From contig OY986965.1 of assembly GCA_963920575.1 (NCBI GenBank), positions 25,895,342-25,959,341 on the forward strand: a stretch of DNA of 64,000 bases, given 5' to 3'. Shown in pieces: positions 37,101 through 47,717 of the stretch. The notes beneath the pieces were generated by a model that did not search any database, was not told the DNA's origin, and was given only the letters and a program-made list of their open reading frames with translations. Made by a program: the position numbers and the translations under genes. This DNA comes from Narthecium ossifragum (lineage: Eukaryota > Streptophyta > Magnoliopsida > Dioscoreales > Nartheciaceae). The first letter of the stretch is position 1. Each line of letters starts with the position of its first letter.

Positions 37101-38065
37101 AAGCAAGTGTTTAAGTTCATCTTTTAACTGTGGAGACAAGAAACAGAAGTGCTGAAGCATCAAATGTCAATAAAGTTAGTTGTAGCATACTAGCATGATG
37201 AAACATCAAACTATGTATACATTCTGACATGTATAAAACCTATCTCCAACTCCAACAATAAAATATCATGGAAACAAAACCATGTACAAGATATGAGTGT
37301 GCTGAATTTAGAAGTCAACTCGTCTAAAGCTGGGTATGCCTCTTTCTCCAAGGTATCAGTCTGGTAAACCAAAATATCAACTTCAATAAGATACAATAGC
37401 AAATGTACAAGATATAAGTGTGCTGAATTTTGCAATGTTTTGATCAGAACACTAAGCAGTACTTCAGTCACCTCAGAAATTAACCATTCAAAAGTAGAAG
37501 GCTAAAAAAAAAGAAGAAAAAACTTACAAGGCTATTCAAACAAGCTTCAAGCACTCTGAACTCAAAAGGTGAGGAAGAAGTTCTCCGGCTACTCGCCGGA
37601 GATGATGCCAACCAGATTCTCATCGAAACCCCGTCTGGAGTCGTCGGCTGAGTGCGGATCCATGCGGAGACTGGATTTGGCCGGACCCCTTTCTATTGCA
37701 GCCCTCTCTCACCGATCCTTTCGGTTGACCTCTCTCCGATGGTGATCTAGAGAGGAGAGAAGAAAAGTTCTCTTGATGTCGGCGAGTTGAGAGAGAAGGC
37801 GGCGAGAGGGGAGACAGCATCGCTCATCTCGTGATTCGATTTATCGGGGATCGAGGGTGAAAATGTGGTGGGTCCTGCCAGCCCTTCTGCCCTTTTACCA
37901 CGATGGAATCCTGGCCGTTCTTGTTAAGTAGATAGGGATGCACGGCGAGGATCTACTATTGCACGCTGCAATAGCTTATTAGCTATTGCACGCCCCCGAA
38001 TCCCAAATAATCATTTTATTTTGGGATTTCTATTCCAAGATAAGAGTTATCCCGGGAGTCCTAAA
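34150..38065. mobile_element. Long inverted-repeat (foldback) unit with MRS2 gene pieces
   Basis: Sequence from about 34155 to 35235 is repeated in reverse complement at about 37225-38060, with one deletion of roughly 290 bp in the right arm. Examples: 34389-34589 against 37620-37820, which encode nearly identical peptides on opposite strands, and 35085-35225 against 37255-37400. The outer ends start GTTTGG/GTTTAGG and are followed by matched cccgggataa and ggggcgtgcaatagc words. The arms point inward, with a loop of about 2 kb (35236-37224). The arms include a leader-like region, an intron and an exon of an MRS2-type transporter gene. No transposase is seen. It may be a foldback transposon or an inverted duplication of a gene end. 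Confidence 0.8.
37030..37400 (-). pseudogene. MRS2-type Mg2+ transporter relic
   Basis: Two pieces on the minus strand line up in the order of the MRS2/CorA family. The first (about 37300-37395) reads TDTLEKEAYPALDELTSKFSTL, like the family's LE.EAYPALDELTSKIS. The second (about 37035-37133) reads QLKDELKHLLDDGMDMAAM-stop-LTEKLA, like VRDELEHLLDDD.DMAEMYLTEKL, with a nonsense codon in place of Y. The first piece is repeated inverted at 35085-35190 (ADTLEKEAYPALDELTFKF). The GMN membrane region is absent. It is a decayed fragment; the intact gene must be elsewhere if present. Confidence 0.75.
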
Positions 38066-38224
38066 CCCATAATTAAAATGAGAGACTTGAGTGTAAAATG
38101 AGGTCATGCGATGGATTTTATGTAAAGTTTTAATTTAATTAATGAATAATTTTTAATTTGATTGGTTTGAATTGAGCTACTATTTATTTTTATATTATTT
38201 TAATAATATAAATGAAAATATTTA

Positions 38225-38495
38225 TTATTATATTAATATAAATGGGTCCACTGGGGATGCATTGATGTGCATAACGATGCAACGTTATCATTCTATGCCA
38301 TGTTGCGATGCGATCCTTTTTTGCGTCCATTGTAAGTGGAGGTCACGTCGCCGACGGCTACGTCACCGGTGGCCACAACACCGGCAAGAACACCCTCAAC
38401 ACCGTTGAGCCATACGACCCAGTGGAGGACGGACGGGCATCGATGCCGACGATAGCGGAGGAGCGGGCGTCTGCCGGATATGGCAAATAAGTGGA
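38225..38495 (+). pseudogene. Captured F-box/kelch-repeat fragment (copy 2)
   Basis: The plus strand encodes VSGGHVADGYVTGGHNTGKN and on through a YDPVEDG / MPTIAEERAS segment, the same kelch-like blade as 20165-20415 but without the internal stop in the blade. The region resembles copy 1 in reverse complement over roughly 350 bp and shares its AT-rich flanks. There is no F-box or complete propeller. Confidence 0.65.
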
Positions 38496-38859
38496 CGTTG
38501 ATATGAGAGGGATTAACAAGATGAGGCGTTGAACGGGTGGGATGATAATATTATACTTTAGGGGGTGTTTGGTTGCAGTGGAATTGCTGGTGGAATGGTG
38601 GAATGGAAATATTTCCACCATTCCATCCAGTTTTCTTGTGTTTGGTTAGGGTGGGAAACAGTGGAAACCTTTCCACCATTCCACCAAAAACACCACTTTC
38701 CACCCAAATGTTTCCACCCAAAATATTGGTGGAAACAGTAAAAATGGGTGGAAAGGAAACTTTAAGTGATGGAATAATTCCATCACTCGCCCAATATCAA
38801 TCTCCCCAGCCCGATACTCTAGCCCGCCTAGGGTTTCCTCGCTCTCCATCCTCTCCTCG

Positions 38860-39245
38860 CGTCTCCCGGCTCTCCCTCCTCTCCTCGACGGCGCAGAGCT
38901 TTGAGGGTTTGGAGCTCTCTCTCCATCCTCTCCCCTACACCTCGCATCTCCCGGCTCTCCCTCCTCTCCTCGACGGCGCGAAGTTTTGAGGGTTTGGAGC
39001 TCTCTCTCCATCCTCTCCCCTGCGGCTCGAGTCTCCCGGCTCTCCCTCCTCTCCTCGACGGCGTGAAGTTTTGAGGATTTGGAGCTCTCTCTCCATCCTC
39101 TCCCCTGCGGCTCGAGTCTCCCGGCTCTCCCTCCTCTCCTCGACGGCGCGAAGCTTTGAGGGTTTGGAGCTCTCTCCATCCTCTCCCCTACGGCTCGCAT
39201 CTCCCGGCTCTCCCTCCTCTCCTCGACGGCGCGAAATTTTGAGGG
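38860..39245 (+). repeat. GC-rich tandem array, about 84-bp unit, five copies
   Basis: The unit contains cggctctccctcctctcctc, gacggcg, gaagttttgagggtttggag and ctctctccatcctctcccct. Copies start near 38867, 38952, 39037, 39121 and 39202. It sits in the 5' part of the Harbinger element, in a position suited to a leader or subterminal region. It produces repetitive frames on the minus strand that are not genes. Confidence 0.9.
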
Positions 39246-39424
39246 TTTGGTTGCTCTGTCCGGTATGTTTGCGAAGTCTCTTCTGATCCCTTTTTTGCCT
39301 CTGATCCCCCATGATGTATTGCCTTTGATCCCCCATGATGCTCACATTTCTGATCCCCCCTGATGTTGTTGATGTTCTTGGATTTCATTCCGTTTGCTTT
39401 TTTTGTGAACAATTTGTTCTTCTA

Positions 39425-42400
39425 TGATTAGTATTGCTTCTGAGCCCTATTATGATGCCTTTGTTGTTGCTCTACCTATATCTGAGCCCTATATCTGATG
39501 GTTTATTCGATTTGGGTGTTGTTGTTGTTCTTGGATTTCATTCCGTTTGCTTTTTTTGTGAACAATTTGATCTTCTATGATTCTATGAGTAGTATTGCTT
39601 CTGAGCCCTATTATGATGGCTTTGTTGTTGCTCTACCTATATCTGAGCCCTATTCGATTTGGGTGTAGTTGCTGTTCTTGGATTTCATTCCGTTTGCTTT
39701 TTTTGTGAACAATTTGATCTTCTATGAGTAGTATTGCTTCTGAGCCCTATTATGATGCCTTTGTTGTTGCTCTACCTATATCTGAACCCTATTCGATTTG
39801 GGTGTAGTTGTTGTTCTTGGATTTCATTTCGTTTGCTTTTTTTGTGAACAATTTGATCTTCTATGAGTAGTATTGTCGCGCCCCGACCCGCGGGCACCAA
39901 ACCGGGCCGGGACACGAGGGGGAAAACCTACAACTACTAGCCTCAACTGGCGGAAACAGTTGAGACTAACACACAGCTGGCGGAAACAGCTGACAACAGG
40001 AACAAGGCGGAAGCAAACTTACAACATCTATTAACATCTATTACAAAATAGATATTAAAGAGTTAAACAAGAGTTGTAATACAACAAGTTTTACAAGGGA
40101 TCAACAACATTCCCCAAAAAAAGCTACACACCCACCGGGGTCTCCGCAAGGGCACAAACAAAACCATCCTGACCCTCAGACATGGCCAGGAGCCGGCGCG
40201 CTGCCACGAGACGACCGAGGGGGAAGCACCGGAGGGGAACGGGGACCCGCACCTGCAAACAACACAGTCCAGGTAGGAATGAGCAACAGCTCAGCAGGGT
40301 CCTACTCTACCACTCTCGCTAAGAAGGCCAACCCAAAAGAACCAGATATGTGCCAAGTACTGAGGCTTGCCAAGGATCCCATAAATCCCGTCAGTAACCC
40401 GAAGGGCTCCTGTCCCAAGTACGCCCCTCCGACAACCACTGCTCAGGGGTGGGCAACTCCGACAATCCCTGCCGCAGGGTGGACATGACGCTACTAGTAG
40501 GACACCCTTCTCCAAGCGGGATCTCCACACTTGGCGGAACGACCGTGGTTAAAACTACCATCTCTCAGTACTCCAAGCAGCAAAGGCAACACGACCCCTA
40601 ACTCCCGACCAAAGACTAAGTCTAGCCAGGGAGTCCATCGATCCCATCGATGTCCCTCCCCCCCAGGGTTCCTGTCCAACGTACGTCCCTCCGATAGCCA
40701 CTGCACGAGGACTGGGCTACCTCCGACGGTCCTTGACACAGGGTGGGCCGGACGATACCTGTAGGACACCCTCACCCATACTGGATAGCAGCATGGGAAC
40801 ACGAATCGGGGTAACGGCATCCACCACCTAGCCTTTGATCACCGAAGTTCACGGGTCAACCCCACCCAGTCTAACCTAGCATGTCTAATGCACAGGAAGC
40901 AGGGCAGGATATGAAAATAAAGCAGTAACATGCAACACAACAAGGGCACACCTTCGGCCCATTTATTCTAAGCACTCCCGAGGATCATGACTTCCTTCGG
41001 TTCACCACAAAGCGGTAAGGGCATAACCCATGGCCCATTTATACTAAGCATTCCCGAGGGTTCATTACTCCCTCGGTTAACCACAAAGCAGTAAACAATA
41101 AGCATGATAAGCAGCATGTTAAGCCCCGAGGGCAAAACCGTCAAAACCACTTGTATGCGCAACCTTGTGGGCAAAACAACACTCAAAATAAGTAGAAACC
41201 CTCTCTGCACCGAAGGAGATCGATCTTATATAGCAATGAGATCGATCTGCTTCGAGGCTAGAAGCACCTGTCCTGGTCACCCCAACGGGATCGATCTCCA
41301 CCCATATGAAGATCGATCTCGTATGTGACCCTTGACGTACCGACGCCAACCGCCAAGAGATCGATCTCCCTCCCAGGGAGATTGCTCTCGCTCGGGCGGA
41401 GCGTGCCACCCCAAACGAGATCGATCTCATCCCATGAGATCGATCTGGATTGGGTTCACCGGCGGCCGGACGGCGAAGAATACCGCCGGAAACCTCAACC
41501 GCACCTCACCAAACTAGGTGGGCTGGTAGATCCAAGTGCCACGAAGCTCCTCAAGGCTTCAAAACCGGAAAATATCAACTCCACAAAAAGATCTATCGAA
41601 ATCAAAACCGGATTTCAAAACCTTTAAACAAGCCGGAGTTTTGAGTGAGAACCCTACCTCCACAAAGCTGCTTCGATCCACGAAGCCTAGCCTAGGATCT
41701 TCCTCACACCGTCACGGTTCCAACGAGCCTTCAAGCTCCGAGAACGGTGGCCGGAGGAGGGAGAACGGAGGAGGAAAAGGGGCTGCCGGAACAGGGGAAG
41801 AAAACAGAGCTCTCGCGAGGAAGAAGAAGAAGGAAGGAGCAGCCAAGGAGAAGGGAAGGAGAAGGGGATAAGGCCGGGGAAAGCCGGGAAGCCCGGGGGA
41901 AAGGAGGGGAGCAAAGTCTCCCCTCCCCTGACAGGGGAAGCGACGGCCATCACCGTGGCCGTCCTTCGAACGCCACCGCCAACGACTTCCAGACACAGAG
42001 AGATCGATCTCCATGCCATGCAGATCGATCTCCCTTGCCCAGAACGGCAACCTTGGGCTGAGACTCAGGCCCAAGCCCAGATCTCCCAATCCCGGGTCCA
42101 CCTAACCTTTCTAAGCAAACACAAGCATCAACCAAGCTCTGTGTGTGCACACCCAGTGTGAAACGACTGCCAAGACGTAATTTCCCAAATTGCCCTTGGG
42201 TCAACAACCAGCCAAAGGAAAAAGAGGGGCAGGTCCTCACAAGTATTGCTTCTGAGCCCTATTATGATGCCTTTGTTGTTGCTCTACCTAAATGTGAGCC
42301 CTATATCTGAGCCCTATTCTATTTGGGTGTTGTTGTTGTTCTTGGATTTCATTCCGTTTGTTTTTTTTGTGAACAATTTGATCTTCTATGAGTAGTATTG

Positions 42401-42535
42401 CTTCTGAGCCCTATTATGATGGCTTTGTTGTTGCTCTACCTATATCTGAGCCCTATTCTATTTGGGTGTTGTTGTTGTTCTTGGATTTCATTCCGTTTGC
42501 TTTTTTTGTGAACAATTTGATCTTCTAAGTTGGCT
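39425..42535 (+). repeat. Second tandem array (about 136-bp unit), split by the LTR unit
   Basis: The unit reads attgcttctgagccctatta, then tttgttgttgctctacctat, then ttggatttcattccgtttgc and ends gtgaacaatttgatcttcta. Copies start near 39434, 39597, 39733, 42247 and 42402; the copy that began at 39869 was broken by the LTR unit and continues at 42242. The region is probably intronic or leader sequence upstream of the transposase. Confidence 0.88.
39874..42241. mobile_element. 2.37-kb LTR unit (solo LTR or non-autonomous element) in the Harbinger array
   Basis: The unit starts TGTCGCGCCCCGACCC and ends CCTCACA, with identical 5-bp flanks AGTAT (39869-39873 and 42242-42246). That is the TG..CA and 5-bp duplication rule of LTR retrotransposons. 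The start does not recur at the right end, and no gag-pol domain is found, so a single long LTR is the simplest reading. The region 41200-42030 holds paired GATCGATC sites facing each other across 15-30 bp. Frames inside (for example 41536-41871 and 41687-42101) are GC-rich and overlapping and are not supported as genes. Confidence 0.88.
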
Positions 42536-43241
42536 TTAGCTTGTTAATTGTTTGCTTTTATGGATTTGCTAAACAGGGTGTCATGTGATTGCTACCTTTC
42601 AGTTTCGTTGTCAATGTTGCTTTGATGATGTATTTCTAATCTATGTGGGGCTGGCTATTAATTTGTTGATTAATTGTTTTTAATTTTCTCATGAGTTGGG
42701 TTCTGTCCGGCCCTGTTTAGGGTATGGTTTATTTTGGTTTGCTAGCACCTAAAATCCATGCAAGGATGTGCTGTTTATTTTTTCATTGGCTAATGTTATT
42801 GATTCCTCTTTGAATGGCTATATATGGTAGTGGTTGTTTTTATGAAGGAATCTTAGTTGCCATTATGCATCAATTATACTGTCACTTAAGACATCTTAGT
42901 TGTCTATTGCTTAGAGCACTCAGTAACATGTGCCTAGATACTTCTTTAAGTTTATGTTCAACAAGCATTTATAAGTCTAATAAGGATCATTATTAGGCGA
43001 ATACATTAATGGTCCAAATTGTTGGTGGGGTCTTCTAAATATATATAGAATGAGCTTATATATACTTTGAGAAGTAAGTCATGACCACATTCATATGTAT
43101 ATATATATATATATATAGAATGAGCTTAGATCTGCAAACAAAGGGCACTCGGATGCTGCTCCTAATTTGCTATATGATATTTTTTGTCCTGAGCCCAACT
43201 TATGTATGTTCCAATCTTTTGTCCGTGCTTGTTTAACGTAG

Positions 43242-44583
43242 ATGGACGACGAATCACTAATGACAATGCTACAACATGTTGCATTGGTTGTCATTATTGT
43301 TTGCGTACACAAACGATTAGGGTATCATTCGTCGAGTCCCGAATTCATGCATCAAGTTAGAATCGACGGTAGGCGGTCACATTTGGAGAGGGTTACAAGA
43401 ATGGGACGCGATTATTGTGTCTCATATATAAGAATGGACTTAAATGTGCTAGGCGACTTAGCACATATAATGAGAACGAATCGCTGGTTGGATGAGTCCG
43501 ACAACATGTCGATCGAGGAACAGCTGTGCATATTTTTGCACATAGTCAGGCACAACACCAAGAATCGCGTCATGCGAGCTGAATTCCATTTGTCGGGTGA
43601 GACGACAAGTCGTTACTTCAACCGTGTGTTGAATGCAGTCTGTCGGCTCCGCGAGCAATATATGCGTCAACCCGGGTCGGCAACACATCCAAAAATAGCC
43701 GAGAACCCTAATTATCGTCACTTCTAGGTATTATATTGTTGCCAACCACCACACATAATACATTGTATCGTTATGATCCTTTTGTCTTTTTTTCATAGAA
43801 CTGTCTTGGCCTAATCGACGGTACACACATAGATGCAACGGTCCCAACGGAACTAGCGCTTAGATTTCGTGGTCGCAAAGGGATCACACAAAATGTTTTG
43901 GCAACTGTCACCCCGGACATGCGATTCACCTATGTACTAGCCGGTTGGGAAGGGTCCGCCAATGACTATACAGTTCTTAAAGATGCTCTTCAGCGTCCTC
44001 CACCGTGCAGATTGAAAACAATAGAAGGTATCGGATTAACCAAGCTAGCTGTTCCTACTATATTAATGTCACGTACCAAGTAGTCCTCATTATCCTATCT
44101 TCAATTATAGGCAAATACTACCTTGTCGACGCCGGCTATCCTACCAGCCCTGGATTTATCGCACCTTATAGAGGTGTACGATACCATGTCAAGGAGTATA
44201 GTAACCGCCCACCCTTGAATTGCAAAGAGTTGTTCAATCTTCGACATTCTTCCCTTCGCTCCGGCATCGAGAGAGCTTTTGGGCTCTTGAAGAACCGCTT
44301 CAAGATCTTAGCATCCCATCCTTTCTTCCCATTGAAGACACAGGTGAAATTAGTCCACACATATTGCCTTCTTCATAATTTCATCATCGATAGGACACTA
44401 AATGATAGTGTTGCACGTGAACCACTTCTTGCTGGCGACGAAAATGATGATGATGCCCCGCCCATGCCACGTAGTCAAACAACACGTCAACAACGTCAAG
44501 ACCAAGCTACGTGGCTCAATCTCCGAGATGAAATTGCAAATATGATGTGGGAAGATTATAACCATCCACCAATGATGGAATGA
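43242..44583 (+). CDS. PIF/Harbinger transposase (DDE_Tnp4), stop codon at exon 1 end
   Basis: Catalyses cut-and-paste movement of the surrounding element. Exons are 43242-43727, 43799-44027 and 44111-44583, with phases that fit. The N-terminal part (about residues 1-160) has the helix-turn-helix-like region of the family (SIEEQLCIFLHIVRHNTKNR, GETTSRYFNRVL). The nuclease domain shows CLGLIDGTHIDA (first D), YYLVDAGYP (second D) and SGIERAFGLLKNRF (E), plus WEGSANDYTVL and the usual RGVRYHVKE and LLHNFI. The DDE triad is complete. Exon 1 ends CACTTCTAG before the donor GTATT, so the last codon is a TAG where relatives have a sense codon (often CAG, Q). That would stop the protein at 161 residues, so this copy is probably not active unless spliced differently. 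Confidence 0.92.
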
Positions 44584-44744
44584 TTTTTAGTTATGCTTGT
44601 ATGAGTACTATTATGCTTTTGCTTGTTTGTATGAGTACTACTATGTGTTTTCGTGTTAGACATGAGTACTATTATTATTATGCTTTCAGTCATCAATTTG
44701 TTGTTCGTTAAATGTTTGTTTTCCTTACATGTGCTTAGTACGGT

Positions 44745-45748
44745 ATGGAAATGGAACAAAATCCTACTCAACAAGGTAGCAGCGATAAAGTGGGTTATAA
44801 GAAATGGACTTTGCCTATGCAAAAGGCCTTGCTAGAATACATGGCCGATGTGGCAAGACTTAAGTGCAGTACGGACAAGGGGTTCAAAAAGTCTCAGCTC
44901 CACGGCGCTGCTGTGCACGTGAATTCAATATTCGAAACATGTTTCGATCATAGAAATGTGAAAGAGAAAATGAACTACGTTAGAAAGAAGTATAAACTCG
45001 CGAAGCTATTTCTTCCGCTCAGCGGAGCAGGGTGGAGTGCTGAAACAAATATGATTACTGTCCCCCCAGGCGTCGCCGATCATATTATTGCGGTAATCGA
45101 TAAACCAAGCTAGCTGATTTTTCCCCATGCGTAAGCATTCTATGAAACGTCCTTGACTAATTGTTGTAATTGCAGACTAATCCTGAAGCGAAGCAAATCT
45201 TGAACACTCAAATCCATCACCTTGACCTTATGATTATTTGTTGTGGGGATGAATCGGCTACTGGGAGTCATGCTACAAGTACGTTTGATGAACAAAACGT
45301 TGAAGAAGACAACCACGTCGACCTCGATGATGATTCTCAAATACCACTAGGGGGCGTTACGCAAGAGGGGGAGGGAGTGCATAAGCCACCACCCATGACC
45401 CCTCCTAGTACGCCTTTGAGCACACAACCATCTGATAATTTGCCTAGGTCGACACAACAACGACCATGTAAGAGGCGTAGGGAAAATAGGGACGATGCCC
45501 TCGTGTCAGTTGTGAAGGAGCTGAAAGACGTCATGTCTAGTATGGCGGCTACATTGGCAGCCAATACGACGACCATGGAGGCTAAACTCTCTGCTGCTGT
45601 CATGGGAGTGCCGGGGTTCCCCAAGGAAGAACTTGATAGGGCGTACGAATATCTCCTGCTGAATGAGGTATTGGGTCGCGCCTTCATTGGAAGAGATGAG
45701 GAAATGCGGGCGGCATGGCTTGTGCGTTGGTTCGCGGCGAACCCGTAG
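44745..45748 (+). CDS. Harbinger-associated Myb/SANT-like DNA-binding protein
   Basis: The accessory protein that PIF/Harbinger elements encode; in studied members it helps bring the transposase to the nucleus and to the element ends. Exons 44745-45092 and 45176-45748 join in phase 0, giving 306 residues. The N-terminal domain (about 20-115) is a plant Myb/SANT-like module: YKKWTLPMQKALLEYMADVA, GFKKSQLHGAAVHVN, NYVRKKYKLAKLFLPLSG. A proline/threonine-rich acidic linker, a basic patch (CKRRRENRDDA) and a C-terminal helical part (FPKEELDRAYEYLLLNEVLGRAF) follow, typical of these proteins. The frame is intact, in contrast to the transposase. Confidence 0.92.
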
Positions 45749-45906
45749 GATGCCTTATAATACTTTATCTATTTCGTATGGATTTTAACTATTTTGAATA
45801 TGCGTATTGAATATCAACTATTCTGATATTTTATCGTTGTAAACCGTTTGGGAGTTTTGACATGCTTTGGTTGATGTACGCTTAACTTATTTCAGGATTT
45901 TGAACC

Positions 45907-46134
45907 ATGAAATATTATGTTGTTTATGCTGCCCGTCAGCCTGGGGTGTATACTTCTTGGCCTGAATGTTTTGCACAGGTCAACAAATTCAAGGACTATA
46001 AGGCCCATGACTTGGGAGTTAAATTCCACAAAGTTACCAGAAATGGTAACGTATGGTACTATACCATATATGCACTTTCTGCTTTGCTGCTCACCATGAT
46101 TCTGATTACTCTACTGCTGCACTACACAAGTTGA
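45907..46134 (+). CDS. Small protein with RNase H1 N-terminal / viroplasmin-like domain
   Basis: A 75-residue frame located 158 bp after the Myb/SANT stop, same strand. Residues 2-36 (KYYVVYAARQPGVYTSWPEC...QVNKFKDY) match the pattern of the RNase H1 hybrid-binding domain (YYVV..GR.PGIY.SW.EC..QV.G), which binds RNA-DNA duplex and is also found in viroplasmin-type proteins. The C-terminus is a hydrophobic segment (about residues 51-72, YYTIYALSALLLTMILITLL) that may be a membrane anchor. The catalytic RNase H domain is absent. It may be a third gene of the transposon, a captured piece, or the first exon of a longer gene. Confidence 0.7.
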   Translation: MKYYVVYAARQPGVYTSWPECFAQVNKFKDYKAHDLGVKFHKVTRNGNVWYYTIYALSALLLTMILITLLLHYTS

Positions 46135-46199
46135 TTAAGTTTATTTTAGCTGAGGCTGGTATGTAGGGCTAAATGAGTACAATTCTTATGTTTGAAGTA

Positions 46200-46530
46200 G
46201 GTTTTGTTGTCACAATTAACTTGCTATGTATTTGCTATGTTTGGGTATTGATGGTTTGCTACATGTTGGCTTTATCTACGTCGGTTTGTTGAAGGGCAAT
46301 GATGATGGCATTCTATGTACTATACTTGTATTTGCTATGTTTGGGTATTGATGGTTTGCTACATGTTGGCTTTATCTACGTCGGTTTGTTGAAGGGCAAT
46401 GATGATGGCATTCTATGTACTATACTTGTATTTGCTATGTTTGGGTAATGATGGTTTGCTACATGTTGCCTTTTTCTACGCCGGTTTGTTGAAAGACAAT
46501 GATGATGGCTTGCTATGTACTATACTTGTG
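46200..46530 (+). repeat. Tandem repeat, about 108-bp unit, three copies
   Basis: Units read tgtatttgctatgtttgggt, then attgatggtttgctacatgt, then tggctttatctacgtcggtt and gatgatggcattctatgtac. They start near 46224, 46329 and 46428; the third is more diverged. The array lies in the 3' part of the Harbinger element. A looser repeat of agatgaggcacaagggaagtgatgagg follows at 46755 and 46923. Confidence 0.85.
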
Positions 46531-47351
46531 TTTTCCTTGTACCTGTTTTCCTCGTGTTTTGGTTGCCCTTGAGTTTGGCTGCCCTCCTGTAGGCAACCCT
46601 CTTGCTGGCTGCCAGGGAAGTGTGGGAACTTAATCCTACTTTGGCTTTATTGTTGAGGGGCAATGATGATGACATGATTATATTGTTTTTTTGTAAACTT
46701 TGGCGATGATGATGTTGAGCCGTGTTTGTTTCGTACTGATTTCGTTGCATAAGAGATGAGGAACAAGGGAAGTGATGAGGCACGGCCTATGATAATGTTA
46801 GCTGCGGCTATGGAGTTTGGCTGCCCTCTAGTAGGCAACCCTCTTATCTTCTGAGGCTACGTTGGCTTTGATTTTTTCGTACTCTTTGGAAAATATGGTT
46901 TCGTATTGATTTTGTTGCACGGGAGATGAGGCACAAGGGAAGTGATGAGGCACGGCCTATGATGATAGTTAGCTGAGGCTATTGTTATTCAATTCAAAGT
47001 ATTGGAGTCCAGATTGAAGCAAGTGAGGAGAACAAAGCCGAAGATCTTGTAATTTAAAAGTTCAGAAATTTATTGTATCTTCGTTTTTAAATTTGTAGTT
47101 GTAAAATGATACAAGTTGGGTGGTTAATGTTGTTATACAAGTTGATATATTCCTTAAATTTGTACAGGGTCCACAACTTATAAAAACAAAGGAAATGTTG
47201 TCCAATTTTTTTTGCAAAAAAATAACTCAGTTTAAAAATTTAAAATATAGCACTTGGAGTCTCAATTTGCCAACAGCCAAAATCTTCCAATTTCAATCTA
47301 TCAATCAAAAAGCATCTTAAACATTAAAAACCACCATAAGTAAAAATTAAT

Positions 47352-47717
47352 CTACGGAATAAGAAATAGACGGCGAGGTCGGATAGTTTCTTCGCGATAA
47401 GCTCGTATCTCGTGAATAAGGAAGAGTCGGCGTCGTAGATCATCAGCCATAGTCGGGGCTAAAATGTGTTCATCAAAACCCGATGGTGGCTGCATCATTA
47501 AGGATTCTGGTCGGCGGCATCGACGTAGTATCCGGTTCGTATTAGCACGTTGGTGGAGGAGGAGACGATGTCGGATGGCCTCTTCTTCTAGGGCAAGACG
47601 ACAATCTTCTTCTTCCTCTTCCAAGGCAATGAGTGCCTCTTCATCTAGCTGTCTTACCTTCTGCAAAAAAAATAAGAAAGATATGAGAGGGGAGGGGAAG
47701 GGTTGATGCAGACACAT
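47352..47717 (-). CDS. Charged coiled-coil frame near the right end of the Harbinger element
   Basis: A minus-strand frame of 121 codons. A polypyrimidine tract and acceptor (tttttttgcag, about 47660-47672) suggest the coding exon starts after it, at KVRQLDEEALIALEEEEEDC. The protein is rich in E, R and L (RLALEEEAIRHRLLLHQR) and could form a coiled coil. It ends in RRLFLIP. I recognise no family. It runs opposite to the other genes of the element, and low complexity could make it a chance frame. Confidence 0.3.
   Translation of the reverse strand: MCLHQPFPSPLISFLFFLQKVRQLDEEALIALEEEEEDCRLALEEEAIRHRLLLHQRANTNRILRRCRRPESLMMQPPSGFDEHILAPTMADDLRRRLFLIHEIRAYREETIRPRRLFLIP

Noticed and set aside
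38646..39412. Minus-strand frames of 74-184 codons with repeated REETRAAGERMERE-type text
   Set aside because: They are translations of the 84-bp tandem array in the Harbinger leader; the repeat alone explains the open frames.
41536..42240. Overlapping GC-rich frames on both strands inside the LTR unit
   Set aside because: No gag, protease, RT or other domain; composition-driven frames in a single LTR.
46520..46838. Minus frames over the 46.2-46.9 kb repeats
   Set aside because: Shadows of the local repeats with no domain.
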